64,000 nucleotides of DNA from an uncultured Lachnospiraceae bacterium (GCA_910586315.1 CAJUIP010000016.1:1-64000); one strand, 5' to 3'. Counted from the stretch's first letter, positions 1 through 8,531 are shown. Made by a program: numbers and translations. The notes: generated from the letters alone by a model not told the origin.

Positions 1-107
1 AACAGAAAGCAAAAAAGGTTATGGGTATGCTGAAGCGTGGTGTAAAATTTATGCCGACGCAGCCAAATGTGATAGCCATATTAGAAAAGTTGGAGCGGAG
101 CAAATAG
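1..107 (+). CDS. C-terminal end of an unidentified protein (partial)
   Basis: The only frame open from the window edge with protein-like composition starts at base 3 and stops at TAG 105-107. It gives about 34 residues ending in ILEKLERSK, basic and helical in character. The N-terminal part lies outside the window, so no family can be named. The next 440 bases are non-coding leader for asd, so this is probably the 3' end of an unrelated upstream gene. A second frame is open to base 119, which keeps confidence low. Confidence 0.35.
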   Translation, partial: QKAKKVMGMLKRGVKFMPTQPNVIAILEKLERSK

Positions 108-182
108 TTGTTCTTTAGGGGCGTTAATTACTTTCGTGAGATTCTGTAATCGTATCTTGATTTTTTACGGATTTTGCGCTAG

Positions 183-248
183 TATAAAAAGAGTTCACTC
201 TGACGAACTCTTGTACAGAGTGCGGGCGCATGGCGCCAGATCTTTTTT
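183..248 (+). promoter_or_regulatory. Leader with two mutually exclusive hairpins and a terminator-like stem
   Basis: A TATAAA box sits at 183-188. The 8-bp stem 189-196/205-212 (AAGAGTTC with GAACTCTT) shares bases with the perfect 7-bp stem 196-202/216-222 (CACTCTG with CAGAGTG), so only one can form at a time. A GC-rich stem GGCGC/GCGCC at 225-237 is followed by T-rich 241-248, like a weak terminator. This arrangement is typical of attenuators. It could act on asd, 300 bp downstream, or simply end the upstream gene. No known riboswitch consensus was recognised. Confidence 0.4.
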
Positions 249-421
249 CGTACGGGTGTACATGAAGATACAAAGCGTTTTTTACTTTATAGGGAAGGTT
301 TTTACTCATCTTGCTTTTGCACATTAATGTAATAAAAACTTTCTCCCATTTTTTACGCATTAACGCAGCAAGGTCTTTCCTGCGAAATGAAAATAATTCT
401 GCTTTGCCGGATTCTTCGTCT

Positions 422-515
422 CCCCTCAATCCTGAGGGGCTTGATTGTTTTGCCCGCTATAGCCAAGTACACAGCGGGCAGACGGCGGAACGCGATCCCT
501 GAATCAGGGTCCGCC
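422..515 (+). promoter_or_regulatory. Three consecutive hairpins in the asd 5' leader
   Basis: Three good stems lie directly before the asd ribosome binding site: CCCCTCA/TGAGGGG at 422-428/433-439, GCCCGCT/AGCGGGC at 452-458/473-479, and GGCGGA/TCCGCC at 484-489/510-515, the last containing an inner CCCTGA/TCAGGG stem. The spacing implies a folded mRNA leader. I looked for a lysine riboswitch, which would suit an aspartate-pathway gene, but could not recognise its conserved core. Confidence 0.45.
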
Positions 516-549
516 GGGAAAATTTGTACAGAATGAGGAGACTTAAATT

Positions 550-1635
550 ATGGAAAAGAAATTGAGAGTTGGCGTTCTCGGGGCCACGGGGATGGTCGGT
601 CAGAGATTTATTTCTCTGCTGGAAAATCATCCTTGGTTTGAGGTGACAACCGTAGCGGCAAGTCCGCGCTCCGCCAATAAAACGTATGAGGAGGCAGTGG
701 GAGGACGCTGGAAAATGACAACTCCCATGCCGGAGGCGGTAAAAAAGCTGATTGTAATGAATGTCAACGAGGTGGAAAGAGTTGCCGCTTCCGTTGATTT
801 TGTGTTCAGCGCCGTGGATATGACAAAGGAGGAAATCCGCGCTATTGAGGAGGCATATGCCAGGGCAGAGACGCCGGTGGTGTCCAACAACAGCGCCCAT
901 CGCTGGACTCCTGATGTCCCCATGGTAATTCCGGAAATTAATCCGGAACATTTTGACGTGATTCCTTTTCAGAGAAAGCGCCTGGGAACCCAAAGGGGGT
1001 TCATCGCCGTAAAACCCAACTGTTCCATTCAAAGCTATACTCCGGTCCTTTCTGCATGGATGGAATTCGATCCTTATGAAGTGGCGGCCTCCACCTATCA
1101 GGCTATTTCCGGCGCGGGGAAGACATTTAAGGACTGGCCGGAGATGGTAGAGAACGTGATTCCCTACATTGGAGGGGAAGAAGAGAAGAGTGAAAAGGAG
1201 CCGCTGCGGATTTGGGGAAAGCTTGAGGACGGTGTCATTAAACCGGCAGAAAACCCGGTGATTACCTGTCAGTGCATCCGCGTCCCTGTGTTAAACGGCC
1301 ACACGGCGGCTGTTTTCGTGAAATTTAAAAAGAAGCCCACAAAGGAACAGCTCATTGAAAAGCTGGTAAGTTATAAAGGACTGCCCCAGAAACTTTCACT
1401 TCCCAGCGCTCCCAGGCAGTTTATCCGCTATCTTAACGAAGATGATCGTCCTCAGGTGACTCTGGATGTGGACTTTGAGAAGGGAATGGGCATTTCCGTC
1501 GGACGTCTGAGAGAGGATTCTGTATATGACTGGAAATTCATCGGCCTTTCCCACAATACCGTGCGCGGAGCCGCGGGCGGAGCGGTGCTCTGTGCGGAGC
1601 TTCTCACAAAACAGGGATACATGGAAGCAAAATAA
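550..1635 (+). CDS. asd: Aspartate-semialdehyde dehydrogenase
   Basis: This enzyme reduces aspartyl-phosphate to aspartate semialdehyde with NADPH, the branch point to lysine/diaminopimelate, threonine and methionine. The 361-residue protein has the N-terminal nucleotide loop GATGMVGQ (about residues 11-18), the SNNSAHRW segment, and the catalytic cysteine in KPNCSIQ at C158. The C-terminal half carries the dimerisation domain. Length and motifs match the archaeal/fungal type of the enzyme rather than the E. coli type, as is usual in clostridia. The start is the ATG after GAGGAG at 535-540. It stands alone, behind a structured leader (183-515) that may regulate it, and is followed by a hairpin at 1662-1696. 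Confidence 0.95.
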   Translation: MEKKLRVGVLGATGMVGQRFISLLENHPWFEVTTVAASPRSANKTYEEAVGGRWKMTTPMPEAVKKLIVMNVNEVERVAASVDFVFSAVDMTKEEIRAIEEAYARAETPVVSNNSAHRWTPDVPMVIPEINPEHFDVIPFQRKRLGTQRGFIAVKPNCSIQSYTPVLSAWMEFDPYEVAASTYQAISGAGKTFKDWPEMVENVIPYIGGEEEKSEKEPLRIWGKLEDGVIKPAENPVITCQCIRVPVLNGHTAAVFVKFKKKPTKEQLIEKLVSYKGLPQKLSLPSAPRQFIRYLNEDDRPQVTLDVDFEKGMGISVGRLREDSVYDWKFIGLSHNTVRGAAGGAVLCAELLTKQGYMEAK

Positions 1636-1661
1636 ATGATTCTGAATGATTCCGTACAATT

Positions 1662-1696
1662 CCATGCCGGCTACAGGCTTTCTTTGACCGGCATGG
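1662..1696 (+). terminator. Hairpin after asd
   Basis: The perfect 9-bp inverted repeat CCATGCCGG (1662-1670) / CCGGCATGG (1688-1696) has a 17-base loop. It lies 26 bases after the asd stop. There is no T-run behind it, so it may be an mRNA 3'-end stabiliser or part of the galM leader rather than a classical intrinsic terminator. Confidence 0.4.
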
Positions 1697-1705
1697 GACT
1701 TAGAC

Positions 1706-1788
1706 AGCAACGATTCGGGAGGGAGTGAACAGTACCGGAAGGTATCGAAAAATATCGGAAAGTATTGAAAAGTACCGGAACCGTTGCT
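1706..1788 (+). repeat. Five 10-bp tandem repeats enclosed by an inverted repeat, upstream of galM
   Basis: Bases 1731-1780 are five contiguous degenerate decamers of the form RRTAYYGRAA (AGTACCGGAA, GGTATCGAAA, AATATCGGAA, AGTATTGAAA, AGTACCGGAA). The first and last copies are identical. The array is bracketed by AGCAACG (1706-1712) and CGTTGCT (1782-1788), which can pair and present the array as a loop. It ends 22 bases before the galM start. A 10-bp period places each copy on the same face of the DNA helix, so a protein-binding array is as likely as an RNA element. Confidence 0.6.
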
Positions 1789-1810
1789 TTGGAGGAAGGA
1801 AAGGATAAAA

Positions 1811-2881
1811 ATGGCAGTGAAAAAAGAGGCCTTTGGCACCATGCCGAATGGCTGTGAAATCAGTTTATATACCGTGACCAATGAAAATGGTCTGTCTGCT
1901 TCTTTTACAGACCTGGGAGCCATCTGGGTAAGAATGATAGTCCCCGATAAAGACGGGGCCATGGACGATATACTTCTTGGATATGACAATGGAGACGGCT
2001 ATCTGGGGAACGGCCCGCATATGGGTTCTGTGGTGGGGCGTGTTGCAAACCGTACCGGGAATGCCAGCTTCCGTCTGGACGGGAGACTTTATACCCTGGG
2101 AAAAAATGACGGCAAAAACAATCTCCACAGCGGACCTGATTATTTTGACAAGCGTCTCTGGATGGGTACGGCCTCCGGAGAGGATACTGTGGCCTTTTTC
2201 TTAGAGAGTCCGGACGGGGACCAGGGGTTTCCGGGAAATGCAAAGATTACGGTAAAGTATACGCTGACGGCGGAAAATACCGTGGAAATTACATATATTT
2301 TCTGCTGCGATAATGATACGCCCATGAATCTTACGAACCATGCCTACTTTAATCTGGGAGGACACAGCTCTGGCTCTGTCTTAAACCACAAAGTGCAGAT
2401 TTATGCGGACATGTTTACTCCGTCGGCGGCGGATTCCATTCCCACCGGAGAGATTTGCATGGTGGAAAAGACTCCGATGGACTTTCGGACGTTAAAGCCC
2501 ATCGGCGCGGAAATTGATTCTGATTATGCACAGCTTTTACAGGCTGGGGGCTATGATCATAACTGGTGCTTAAATCATATTCCCGGAGTTTACGCCCTGG
2601 CGGCGACGGCTGTTGAGGAAAACAGCGGACGGACCATGGACGTATATACCGATCGTCCGGGCATGCAGTTTTATACGGCTAACTGGCTGGAAGGAGAGAA
2701 GGGGAAGGACGGCACCGTCTATGGAAAAAGGGGTGCCTTCTGTTTTGAGACGCAGATGTATCCGGATGCTGTCAACAAGCCTCAATTTGCCTCTTCCGTG
2801 ATTTTTGCCGGAAGAACATATATCAGCAAAACGGGATATCATTTTTACACAGGAACACAGGCCAATGGAAAGAGATTATAA
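1811..2881 (+). CDS. galM: Aldose 1-epimerase (galactose mutarotase)
   Basis: The enzyme interconverts alpha and beta anomers of galactose and glucose in the cytoplasm, feeding the Leloir pathway. The 356-residue protein shows the family landmarks: GPHMGSVVGRVANR near residue 70, the catalytic acid histidine in NHAYFNLGGH (H177), YDHNW near residue 250, and the catalytic base glutamate in FETQMYPDAVN (E313). An earlier in-frame ATG at 1784 exists, but the ATG at 1811 follows GGAGGAAGGAAAGG at good spacing and gives the normal N-terminus. No galK/galT is nearby. The next gene overlaps its end by 17 bases, suggesting coupled translation. Confidence 0.93.
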   Translation: MAVKKEAFGTMPNGCEISLYTVTNENGLSASFTDLGAIWVRMIVPDKDGAMDDILLGYDNGDGYLGNGPHMGSVVGRVANRTGNASFRLDGRLYTLGKNDGKNNLHSGPDYFDKRLWMGTASGEDTVAFFLESPDGDQGFPGNAKITVKYTLTAENTVEITYIFCCDNDTPMNLTNHAYFNLGGHSSGSVLNHKVQIYADMFTPSAADSIPTGEICMVEKTPMDFRTLKPIGAEIDSDYAQLLQAGGYDHNWCLNHIPGVYALAATAVEENSGRTMDVYTDRPGMQFYTANWLEGEKGKDGTVYGKRGAFCFETQMYPDAVNKPQFASSVIFAGRTYISKTGYHFYTGTQANGKRL

Positions 2882-3773
2882 AACAGGTGCGAAGGCTTTG
2901 GCGGCGGCGGGACTGATTCTGGTTACCATCATCTGGGGCGGCTCCTTCGTGGTCATGAAATCCTCTGTGGACAAGGTCCCTCCGGGGTATCTTCTGGCCC
3001 TCCGGTTTACGGCTGCCGCTGCTGCCATGATGGCGGCGTTTCCCAAAAGTCTGCGCCGCTTAAAGAAAGAAAGCCTGCAGAACGGGATCCTTGTGGGAAT
3101 CGTTCTGGAGCTTTCCTATCTTTTGCAAACCTATGGAATCAAATATACCACAGCCAGCAAAAACGCTTTTATTACAGCTCTTTATGTGATTTTAGTGCCC
3201 TTTCTTTCCTGGGCGGTGAACGGGAGAAAACCAGGGATCAATAATCTTTTCGCGGCGGTCCTTGCGGTCGCCGGACTGGGGCTTTTGACTCTTCGCGGCG
3301 TTACGGCAGTAAATTTCGGAGATTTTCTGACTTTTTTATGCAGCATCAGTTTTACGTTCCACCTTGTTTTGGCAGAGAGGTATACGAAAAACCAGGATCC
3401 CATCCTCCTTGCCATCATACAGGTGGCAGTGGTGGCAGTGCTTAACTGGATTCTGGCCCCTTTTCTGGACGGATTCCAGGCTTTTTCTTTTGAAATATTA
3501 AGAGATAAGGCCCTTGTGTCGGGAATTCTGTATCTGGCTATTTTCTGTACCATGGCGGCGTATGCCATACAGATGGCGGGACAGAAAATTTTATCTGCCA
3601 ACGCCTCGTCTCTTCTGCTGTCTTTAGAGGCAGTGTTTGGGACGATATTTTCTGTGATTTTCTTAAAAGAAGTTCTGACGGGAAAGATGATTGTCGGATG
3701 TGTTCTGATGTTTTTTGCTCTGATGATATCAGGGATTCGCTTTGAAACGCATGGAAAGGATGTACATGGGTAA
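2865..3773 (+). CDS. DMT-superfamily (EamA) permease
   Basis: A 302-residue, ten-helix inner-membrane protein of the drug/metabolite transporter superfamily, built of two EamA repeats. The first begins with the LILVTIIWGGSFVVMKSS helix and the second near residue 150. The substrate cannot be read from sequence; members export amino acids, purines or other metabolites. The start at 2865 is inside the end of galM; an earlier in-frame start would add 20 polar residues before the first helix and is unlikely. The 3' end overlaps topB by 8 bases, so galM, this gene and topB probably share a transcript without an obvious functional link. Confidence 0.88.
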   Translation: MERDYKTGAKALAAAGLILVTIIWGGSFVVMKSSVDKVPPGYLLALRFTAAAAAMMAAFPKSLRRLKKESLQNGILVGIVLELSYLLQTYGIKYTTASKNAFITALYVILVPFLSWAVNGRKPGINNLFAAVLAVAGLGLLTLRGVTAVNFGDFLTFLCSISFTFHLVLAERYTKNQDPILLAIIQVAVVAVLNWILAPFLDGFQAFSFEILRDKALVSGILYLAIFCTMAAYAIQMAGQKILSANASSLLLSLEAVFGTIFSVIFLKEVLTGKMIVGCVLMFFALMISGIRFETHGKDVHG

Positions 3774-5796
3774 ATCGTTATTTATTGCAGAAAAGCCAAG
3801 CGTTGCCCAGGAGTTTGCCAGGGCTCTGAAAATAAACGGCAGAAAGGGAGACGGCTTTATTGAGTCAGAGACAGCCATTGTCACCTGGTGCGTAGGGCAT
3901 CTGGTTACAATGTGCTATCCGGAAAGCTATGATCCGGCCTTAAAGAGATGGAGCATGAACACGCTGCCGTTTCTTCCCAAAGAATTTAAATATCAGGTCA
4001 TTGATGATGTAAAAAAGCAGTTTAAAACCGTAAAAGGCCTTCTGGAGCGGCCGGAGGTGGATACCATCTATGTCTGTACTGACTCCGGGCGTGAAGGAGA
4101 GTACATCTACCGCTTGGTGGAGCAGATGGCCGGAATCAGAGGAAAGAGGCGGCTCAGGGTCTGGATTGATTCCCAGACAGAGGAAGAAATTCTGAGGGGT
4201 GTGAGGGAAGCCAAAGATTTATCGGAATATGACAACCTGGCGGCCTCGGCTTATTTAAGGGCCAAAGAGGACTATCTGATGGGCATTAACTTTTCCAGAG
4301 TCCTTACTTTAAAATATGGTCCTTCGGTGGCTTCGTACCTGAAAGAAAAGAGGGCAGTTTTATCTGTGGGCCGGGTCATGACCTGCGTGCTGGGAATGGT
4401 GGTCCGCAGAGAAAGAGAAATCAGAAGCTTCGTAAAGACACCCTTTTACCGCGTCATGGGCTCCTTTGAAGCGGAGGGTTTCGAAGACGACAGGATTGAG
4501 GCCGAATGGAGGGCTGTGGAGGGGTCCCGGTATTTTAAAACCCCGGCCTTATATAAAGAAAACGGTTTCAGGGAGAAAAAGACGGCGGAAGAGCTTGTGA
4601 AGTTTCTTTCGGCGGAACCAATGGAAGGCACTCTCTGCTCCATGGAAAAAAAGAAAGAGGTAAAAAACGCCCCTCTTTTATATAATCTGGCGGAGCTTCA
4701 GAATGACTGCTCGAAGATGTTTAAAATCAGCCCTGATGAGACACTTAAAATTGTCCAGGAACTGTATGAGAAGAAGCTGGTAACATACCCGAGAACCGAT
4801 GCCAGAGTTTTGTCCACAGCAGTGGCGAAGGAAATCCATAAGAATATCGGCGGGTTAAAGAATTTTGCTCCCCTTTCGGCCTTGGCCGGGGAGGTCCTTT
4901 CCATGGATTCTTATAAGAAGATTTCCAGTACCAGATATGTGAATGACAAGCAGATTACAGACCACTATGCGATCATTCCCACCGGACAGGGATTTTCGGC
5001 CTTAAAAACCCTGGGGGCCCTTCCCCTCAAAGTCTATGAGGTGATTGCAAGAAGATTTTTAAGTATTTTCTATCCTCCTGCGGTCTACCAGAAGTATTCG
5101 CTGAATATAGAAAAGCAGGGGGAGCATTTCTTTGCGGGATTTAAAGTTCTGGCGGAGGAGGGATATTTAAAGGCGGCAGCCGTGGTCTCCCAAAAATCCG
5201 CAAAGGAAAAGAACCCGGACCAGCCGGAAGGAGAGCAGGAGATTGACCCGGGACAGGGAGAAAAAGCGAAGGCGCTTCTGGCCATGCTGGCATCTTTAAA
5301 AAAGGGCCGGAAATTGAGGCTCTGTGATCTGAAAATCAAGGAGGGAGAGACCTCTCCGCCGAAGCGTTATACCTCAGGCTCCATGATTCTCGCCATGGAA
5401 AATGCCGGACAGCTTATTGAGGATGAGGATTTAAGAGCTCAGATTAAGGGAAGCGGAATCGGCACCAGCGCCACCAGGGCGGAAATCCTTAAGAAGCTGG
5501 TGAACATTAAATATTTGTCTTTGGCAAAAAAAACACAGGTCATTACTCCCACTCTTTTTGGAGAAATGGTCTTTGACGTGTGCAGCGTCTCCATGAAGCA
5601 GCTTTTAAATCCGGAGCTTACGGCAAGCTGGGAAAAGGGACTTACCTATGTGGCAGAGGGCAGTATCACTTCCGATGAATATATGGAGAAGCTGGAACGG
5701 TTTGTGACCCTTAGAACCAACGGGGTCAAACAGGGAAACAATCAATTTATGCTGCGGCCTTATTTTGACGCTGCGGCTCAATTTTACAAAAAATAA
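3766..5796 (+). CDS. topB: DNA topoisomerase III (type IA)
   Basis: Type IA topoisomerase that relaxes and decatenates DNA through a single-strand break held by a 5'-phosphotyrosine. The 676-residue protein starts with the TOPRIM domain (SLFIAEKPSVAQEF; CTDSGREGEYIYR gives the acidic metal site near residue 110). The catalytic tyrosine is in TYPRTD, Y341. The GIGTSATRAE segment near residue 565 is characteristic of the family. It lacks the C-terminal zinc fingers of TopA. The ATG at 3766 follows AAAGGA at about six bases and gives the standard N-terminus. Firmicutes often carry TopB paralogues on mobile elements, but here the neighbours are housekeeping genes. Confidence 0.94.
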   Translation: MGKSLFIAEKPSVAQEFARALKINGRKGDGFIESETAIVTWCVGHLVTMCYPESYDPALKRWSMNTLPFLPKEFKYQVIDDVKKQFKTVKGLLERPEVDTIYVCTDSGREGEYIYRLVEQMAGIRGKRRLRVWIDSQTEEEILRGVREAKDLSEYDNLAASAYLRAKEDYLMGINFSRVLTLKYGPSVASYLKEKRAVLSVGRVMTCVLGMVVRREREIRSFVKTPFYRVMGSFEAEGFEDDRIEAEWRAVEGSRYFKTPALYKENGFREKKTAEELVKFLSAEPMEGTLCSMEKKKEVKNAPLLYNLAELQNDCSKMFKISPDETLKIVQELYEKKLVTYPRTDARVLSTAVAKEIHKNIGGLKNFAPLSALAGEVLSMDSYKKISSTRYVNDKQITDHYAIIPTGQGFSALKTLGALPLKVYEVIARRFLSIFYPPAVYQKYSLNIEKQGEHFFAGFKVLAEEGYLKAAAVVSQKSAKEKNPDQPEGEQEIDPGQGEKAKALLAMLASLKKGRKLRLCDLKIKEGETSPPKRYTSGSMILAMENAGQLIEDEDLRAQIKGSGIGTSATRAEILKKLVNIKYLSLAKKTQVITPTLFGEMVFDVCSVSMKQLLNPELTASWEKGLTYVAEGSITSDEYMEKLERFVTLRTNGVKQGNNQFMLRPYFDAAAQFYKK

Positions 5797-5809
5797 AAGA
5801 GGTATCGCA

Positions 5810-6487
5810 ATGAAAAAGGAAGAAACAAAAATCAGTTGTCTTTACGATCTGTCCCACACCCAGGCCAGATCCCTTCTGGAGCAGTATACCTACCCCTGGG
5901 AGGTTCTGCCCCATATCGGAACGTTTATCAAGGAGTTTGGAAAAACGCTTTCCGAAGAAGAATATGAGAAGCGGGGGGAGAACGTATGGGTTCACAAAAC
6001 CGCTAAAGTATTTGATAGCGCTTATTTGGGAGAAAACATCATCATCGGAAGAGACGCCGAGGTGCGCCATTGTGCATTCCTCCGCTCCAACGCCCTTGTG
6101 GGAGAGGGGGCTGTGGTGGGAAATTCCACCGAGCTTAAGAATGTCATTCTCTTCGATAAGGTACAGGTCCCCCATTACAATTACGTGGGAGACTCCATTT
6201 TAGGATATAAGGCCCATATGGGAGCTGGCTCTATTACCTCTAACGTGAAATCCGACAAGCTTTTAGTGAAAGTGCATACAGAAGAGGGCGATATGGAGAC
6301 GGGAATTAAAAAATTCGGCGCGATGGTGGGAGACGGCGTGGAGGTGGGCTGCGGTTCCATCTTAAATCCCGGTTCTGTCATTGGAAGAAACTGCAATATT
6401 TATCCCTTGTCGAGTGTGCGCGGATGTGTCGATGAAAATTCCATATATAAAAAGCAGGGAGATGTGGTTACAAAGAGGGAAATTTAG
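5810..6487 (+). CDS. Left-handed beta-helix (hexapeptide-repeat) protein, GlmU C-terminal-like
   Basis: 225 residues. After an N-terminal segment containing LSHTQARSLLEQYTYPWEVL come repeated hexapeptides of the (L/I/V)GxxxxV type, e.g. AYLGENIIIGRDAEV, NALVGEGAVVGNSTELKNV, GCGSILNPGSVIGRNCNIYP. This is the parallel beta-helix found in the acyltransferase half of GlmU and in nucleotidyltransferases. The sugar-nucleotide pyrophosphorylase domain is missing, so it is more likely an acyltransferase or a regulatory relative than a full GlmU. Clostridial homologues are often labelled UDP-N-acetylglucosamine pyrophosphorylase, which this sequence does not support. The ATG at 5810 follows AGAGGT, 13 bases after topB. 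Confidence 0.75.
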   Translation: MKKEETKISCLYDLSHTQARSLLEQYTYPWEVLPHIGTFIKEFGKTLSEEEYEKRGENVWVHKTAKVFDSAYLGENIIIGRDAEVRHCAFLRSNALVGEGAVVGNSTELKNVILFDKVQVPHYNYVGDSILGYKAHMGAGSITSNVKSDKLLVKVHTEEGDMETGIKKFGAMVGDGVEVGCGSILNPGSVIGRNCNIYPLSSVRGCVDENSIYKKQGDVVTKREI

Positions 6488-6624
6488 GCAAGCCATTTGG
6501 CGAAATATAATCGAGCCAGTACAGTAGCCCGATTAAGGCGAATTTTGAATGCTTTTGAGGATTGCGGGTTGCCGGGGGCGGTGACATCCGTTTGGCAGCG
6601 GCCGAAGCGGAGCGTAGACGCAGG

Positions 6625-6667
6625 GTGCGGAGTAATCCAGTATCAAAGGGGTCAAAAAACTTTTGAC
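6625..6667 (+). repeat. Dispersed 43-bp repeat, copy 1 (GTGCGGAG family)
   Basis: The segment GTGCGGAGTAATCCAGTATC followed by AAAGGGGTCAAAAAAC and TTTTGAC is nearly identical to 41772-41815 before polA. Both can fold GGGG(T/G)CAAAA against TTTTGAC. It lies in the 330-bp gap between the beta-helix gene and upp, which otherwise has no protein-like frame. Confidence 0.6.
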
Positions 6668-6713
6668 TGCAATAGCAGCATGAGCTGAATATCGAGAAAA
6701 TCGCTGAAAACGA

Positions 6714-6747
6714 GGGATTCCGGCATATTGAATCTTGCTGGAATCCC
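6714..6747. terminator. Strong hairpin between two convergent genes
   Basis: The arms GGGATTCCGGCA and TGCTGGAATCCC form a 12-bp stem with one wobble pair and a 10-base loop. The element lies between the plus-strand beta-helix gene and the minus-strand upp gene, and AT-rich sequence (ATAATTTTC) follows. A bidirectional transcription terminator is the simplest reading. Confidence 0.6.
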
Positions 6748-6817
6748 ATAATTTTCAAACTTTAGAGCAAAGACGCCACTCGACTATCTAAGACGATGAT
6801 TTTTTGGCATCTCTCTG

Positions 6818-7447
6818 CTATTTTGTCCCGAAGATTCTGTCTCCCGCATCTCCGAGGCCCGGGCAGATATATGCGTTCTCATTCAGCTCCCGATCCAGAT
6901 GTCCCACATAGACCTGCACATCAGGATGGGCTTCATGAAGTCTTTTAAGTCCTTCCGGGGCAGCGATGATGCACATGAATTTGATATGTTTCCCGCCGTG
7001 AAGCTTGATGAAATCAATTGCCGCAACGGCAGAGCCTCCGGTAGCCAGCATGGGGTCTGTGACCACGATAGTCCGCTGTTCAATGGGGTCCGGAAGCTTA
7101 CAGAAATATTCATGAGGTTCATGGGTCTTTTCATCACGGTACAGGCCGATATGTCCTACCTTCGCACTGGGAACCAGAGCCAGGATGCCGTTTACCATAC
7201 CAAGGCCCGCACGTAAAATCGGCACGACGGCCAGCTTTTTGCCTGCAATCACGGGGGTAAGGCAGCGCTCCAGGGGAGTTTCCACTTCAATGTTTTCCAG
7301 AGGCAGATCGCGGAGCGCTTCATAGCCCATAAGAGTGGAAATTTCTTCAATCAGAGTACGGAATTCATTGGTACCTGTGTTCTTATCCCTCAGCATGGAA
7401 ATTTTGTGTTGAATCAGCGGGTGGTCAAGAATCGTTACGTTTTCCAT
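6818..7447 (-). CDS. upp: Uracil phosphoribosyltransferase
   Basis: Pyrimidine salvage enzyme making UMP from uracil and PRPP. The 209-residue sequence has the usual family length. It carries VVPILRAGLGMVNGIL, the PRPP-binding loop VVTDPMLATGGSA near residues 128-140, and the C-terminal uracil-binding segment YICPGLGDAGDRIFGTK. It is a monocistronic minus-strand gene, convergent with the genes to its left. A uraA-type permease is often beside upp but is absent here. Confidence 0.96.
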   Translation of the reverse strand: MENVTILDHPLIQHKISMLRDKNTGTNEFRTLIEEISTLMGYEALRDLPLENIEVETPLERCLTPVIAGKKLAVVPILRAGLGMVNGILALVPSAKVGHIGLYRDEKTHEPHEYFCKLPDPIEQRTIVVTDPMLATGGSAVAAIDFIKLHGGKHIKFMCIIAAPEGLKRLHEAHPDVQVYVGHLDRELNENAYICPGLGDAGDRIFGTK

Positions 7448-7564
7448 AAATTTTATCCTGCCTTTCTTTTTTTCATACCATATCGCGCAGCGCCCGTTCT
7501 GAAGGAACCTGTATTACGGGATGCCTCTTCTTTACATCGTACCAGAAAAAAGAAGGAAAATCAA

Positions 7565-8407
7565 CTATTTCGTATCAGGCGTGAAACGCACAATCACATA
7601 GTCTCCGAGGGCATGAGGAACCGGCACAGATATGTAAATGTTTCCCTGGTTTTCATAGGAAAAGCTTTCAGGGAAGCGGCTGTCGGTTTCGGAAGTGAAA
7701 TCGGCTTCTTTAAGAATTCCCCACAGTGTATTGATATCCTGAGTTTTTAAATATTCCAGGGCCTCTTTGGAATCGGAGGGCTTTTCCAGGACACAGTCGT
7801 CTGAAAGGATATACCCTGCCATGGTGTAGGGGTCCGCATAATCGGAAAGCCCGAGAAGTACTTCCTTATTCAAATCCACGGTGCAGGTGTAGAACACATT
7901 GACAGGATAGGAAGCGCCGTTTTTCATCAGAGATCCCTCGAAAGTAAGAACGGCCTTGCTTCGGTCCAGGGAAACGATATTGCATGTGACGGAGACCGTG
8001 TCTATGGCGGAGTCCACTTCATAATCCGTAAGAATTCTCGTGGCGGCATCCTTAATGAGGGCGTTGACAGTCTCCTCAGAATTTTTGTCTTTCAAATTGG
8101 AAAGAATGGGATATTCAATGGATATCTTGCCGTTTTTTTCTGTGGCGATTTTGGAGCGGACACTCAAAGCAAGGGAGGAGTCGGAGCCTTTTTTCGTCTC
8201 AGATTCCTTTTCTGCTTCCTTCGATTCCGCAGATCCTTCTGTGGTTTTGGCGGCGTCCGGGGCAGCCAGGGTTTCTTTTCCCGAAGCAGTGGTTTCTTCC
8301 TGGGTGTGGATTCCGGTCAGATCAATTTTCTCCCTGGATTTGCAGCCGGAAAGGGATAAAACCATGGCAAAAGTGACGGATGCTGCTATATAAGATGAAC
8401 GTTTCAT
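7565..8407 (-). CDS. Secreted lipoprotein with an RsiV-like (DUF3298-type) C-terminal domain
   Basis: 280 residues. The N-terminus MKRSSYIAASVTFAMVLSLS ends in a lipobox-like LSGC, so it should be lipid-anchored outside the membrane. A low-complexity Glu/Lys/Ser/Thr linker (about residues 30-85) follows. The rest (IEYPILSNLKDKNSEETVNA onward, ending VPHALGDYVIVRFTPDTK) resembles the beta-alpha domain seen in RsiV and DUF3298/DUF4163 proteins; that assignment is by eye. The start at 8407 follows AAAGGAGGAATT at ideal distance; an earlier in-frame start would add a charged tail before the signal peptide. It has its own spacers on both sides, so it is probably monocistronic. Confidence 0.7.
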   Translation of the reverse strand: MKRSSYIAASVTFAMVLSLSGCKSREKIDLTGIHTQEETTASGKETLAAPDAAKTTEGSAESKEAEKESETKKGSDSSLALSVRSKIATEKNGKISIEYPILSNLKDKNSEETVNALIKDAATRILTDYEVDSAIDTVSVTCNIVSLDRSKAVLTFEGSLMKNGASYPVNVFYTCTVDLNKEVLLGLSDYADPYTMAGYILSDDCVLEKPSDSKEALEYLKTQDINTLWGILKEADFTSETDSRFPESFSYENQGNIYISVPVPHALGDYVIVRFTPDTK

Positions 8408-8452
8408 TGATAAATTCCTCCTTTGTTTTTCGCTTTGTCGGCGCTTTCTTTG

Positions 8453-8531
8453 TCTCATAGGAAAGACTTTGTTATGTTAATGAACAAAAGTAAGATGGGA
8501 GAAGACCTTTTCCATGAAACAAAAGGCGCTT
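8453..8531. repeat. Dispersed repeat, copy 1 (TCTCATAG...AGATGG family)
   Basis: The stretch TCTCATAG ... ACTTTGTTATGTTA ... AGATGGGAGAAGA ... GAAACAAAAGGCGCTT closely matches 12841-12930. Both copies lie in gaps upstream of plus-strand genes. No coding frame fits either copy. It could be a small mobile repeat or a conserved regulatory RNA. Confidence 0.5.

Noticed and set aside
108..549. Lysine riboswitch before asd
   Set aside because: The position is suggestive, but I could not find the conserved lysine-riboswitch core; only generic hairpins are visible.
550..1635. Long minus-strand open frames opposite asd and other genes (e.g. 457-1032, 1396-1989)
   Set aside because: They lack ribosome binding sites, show no family motifs and lie opposite well-supported genes; they are by-products of codon usage.
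5810..6487. UDP-N-acetylglucosamine pyrophosphorylase (glmU)
   Set aside because: Only the beta-helix half is present; the nucleotidyltransferase domain and its signature are missing.
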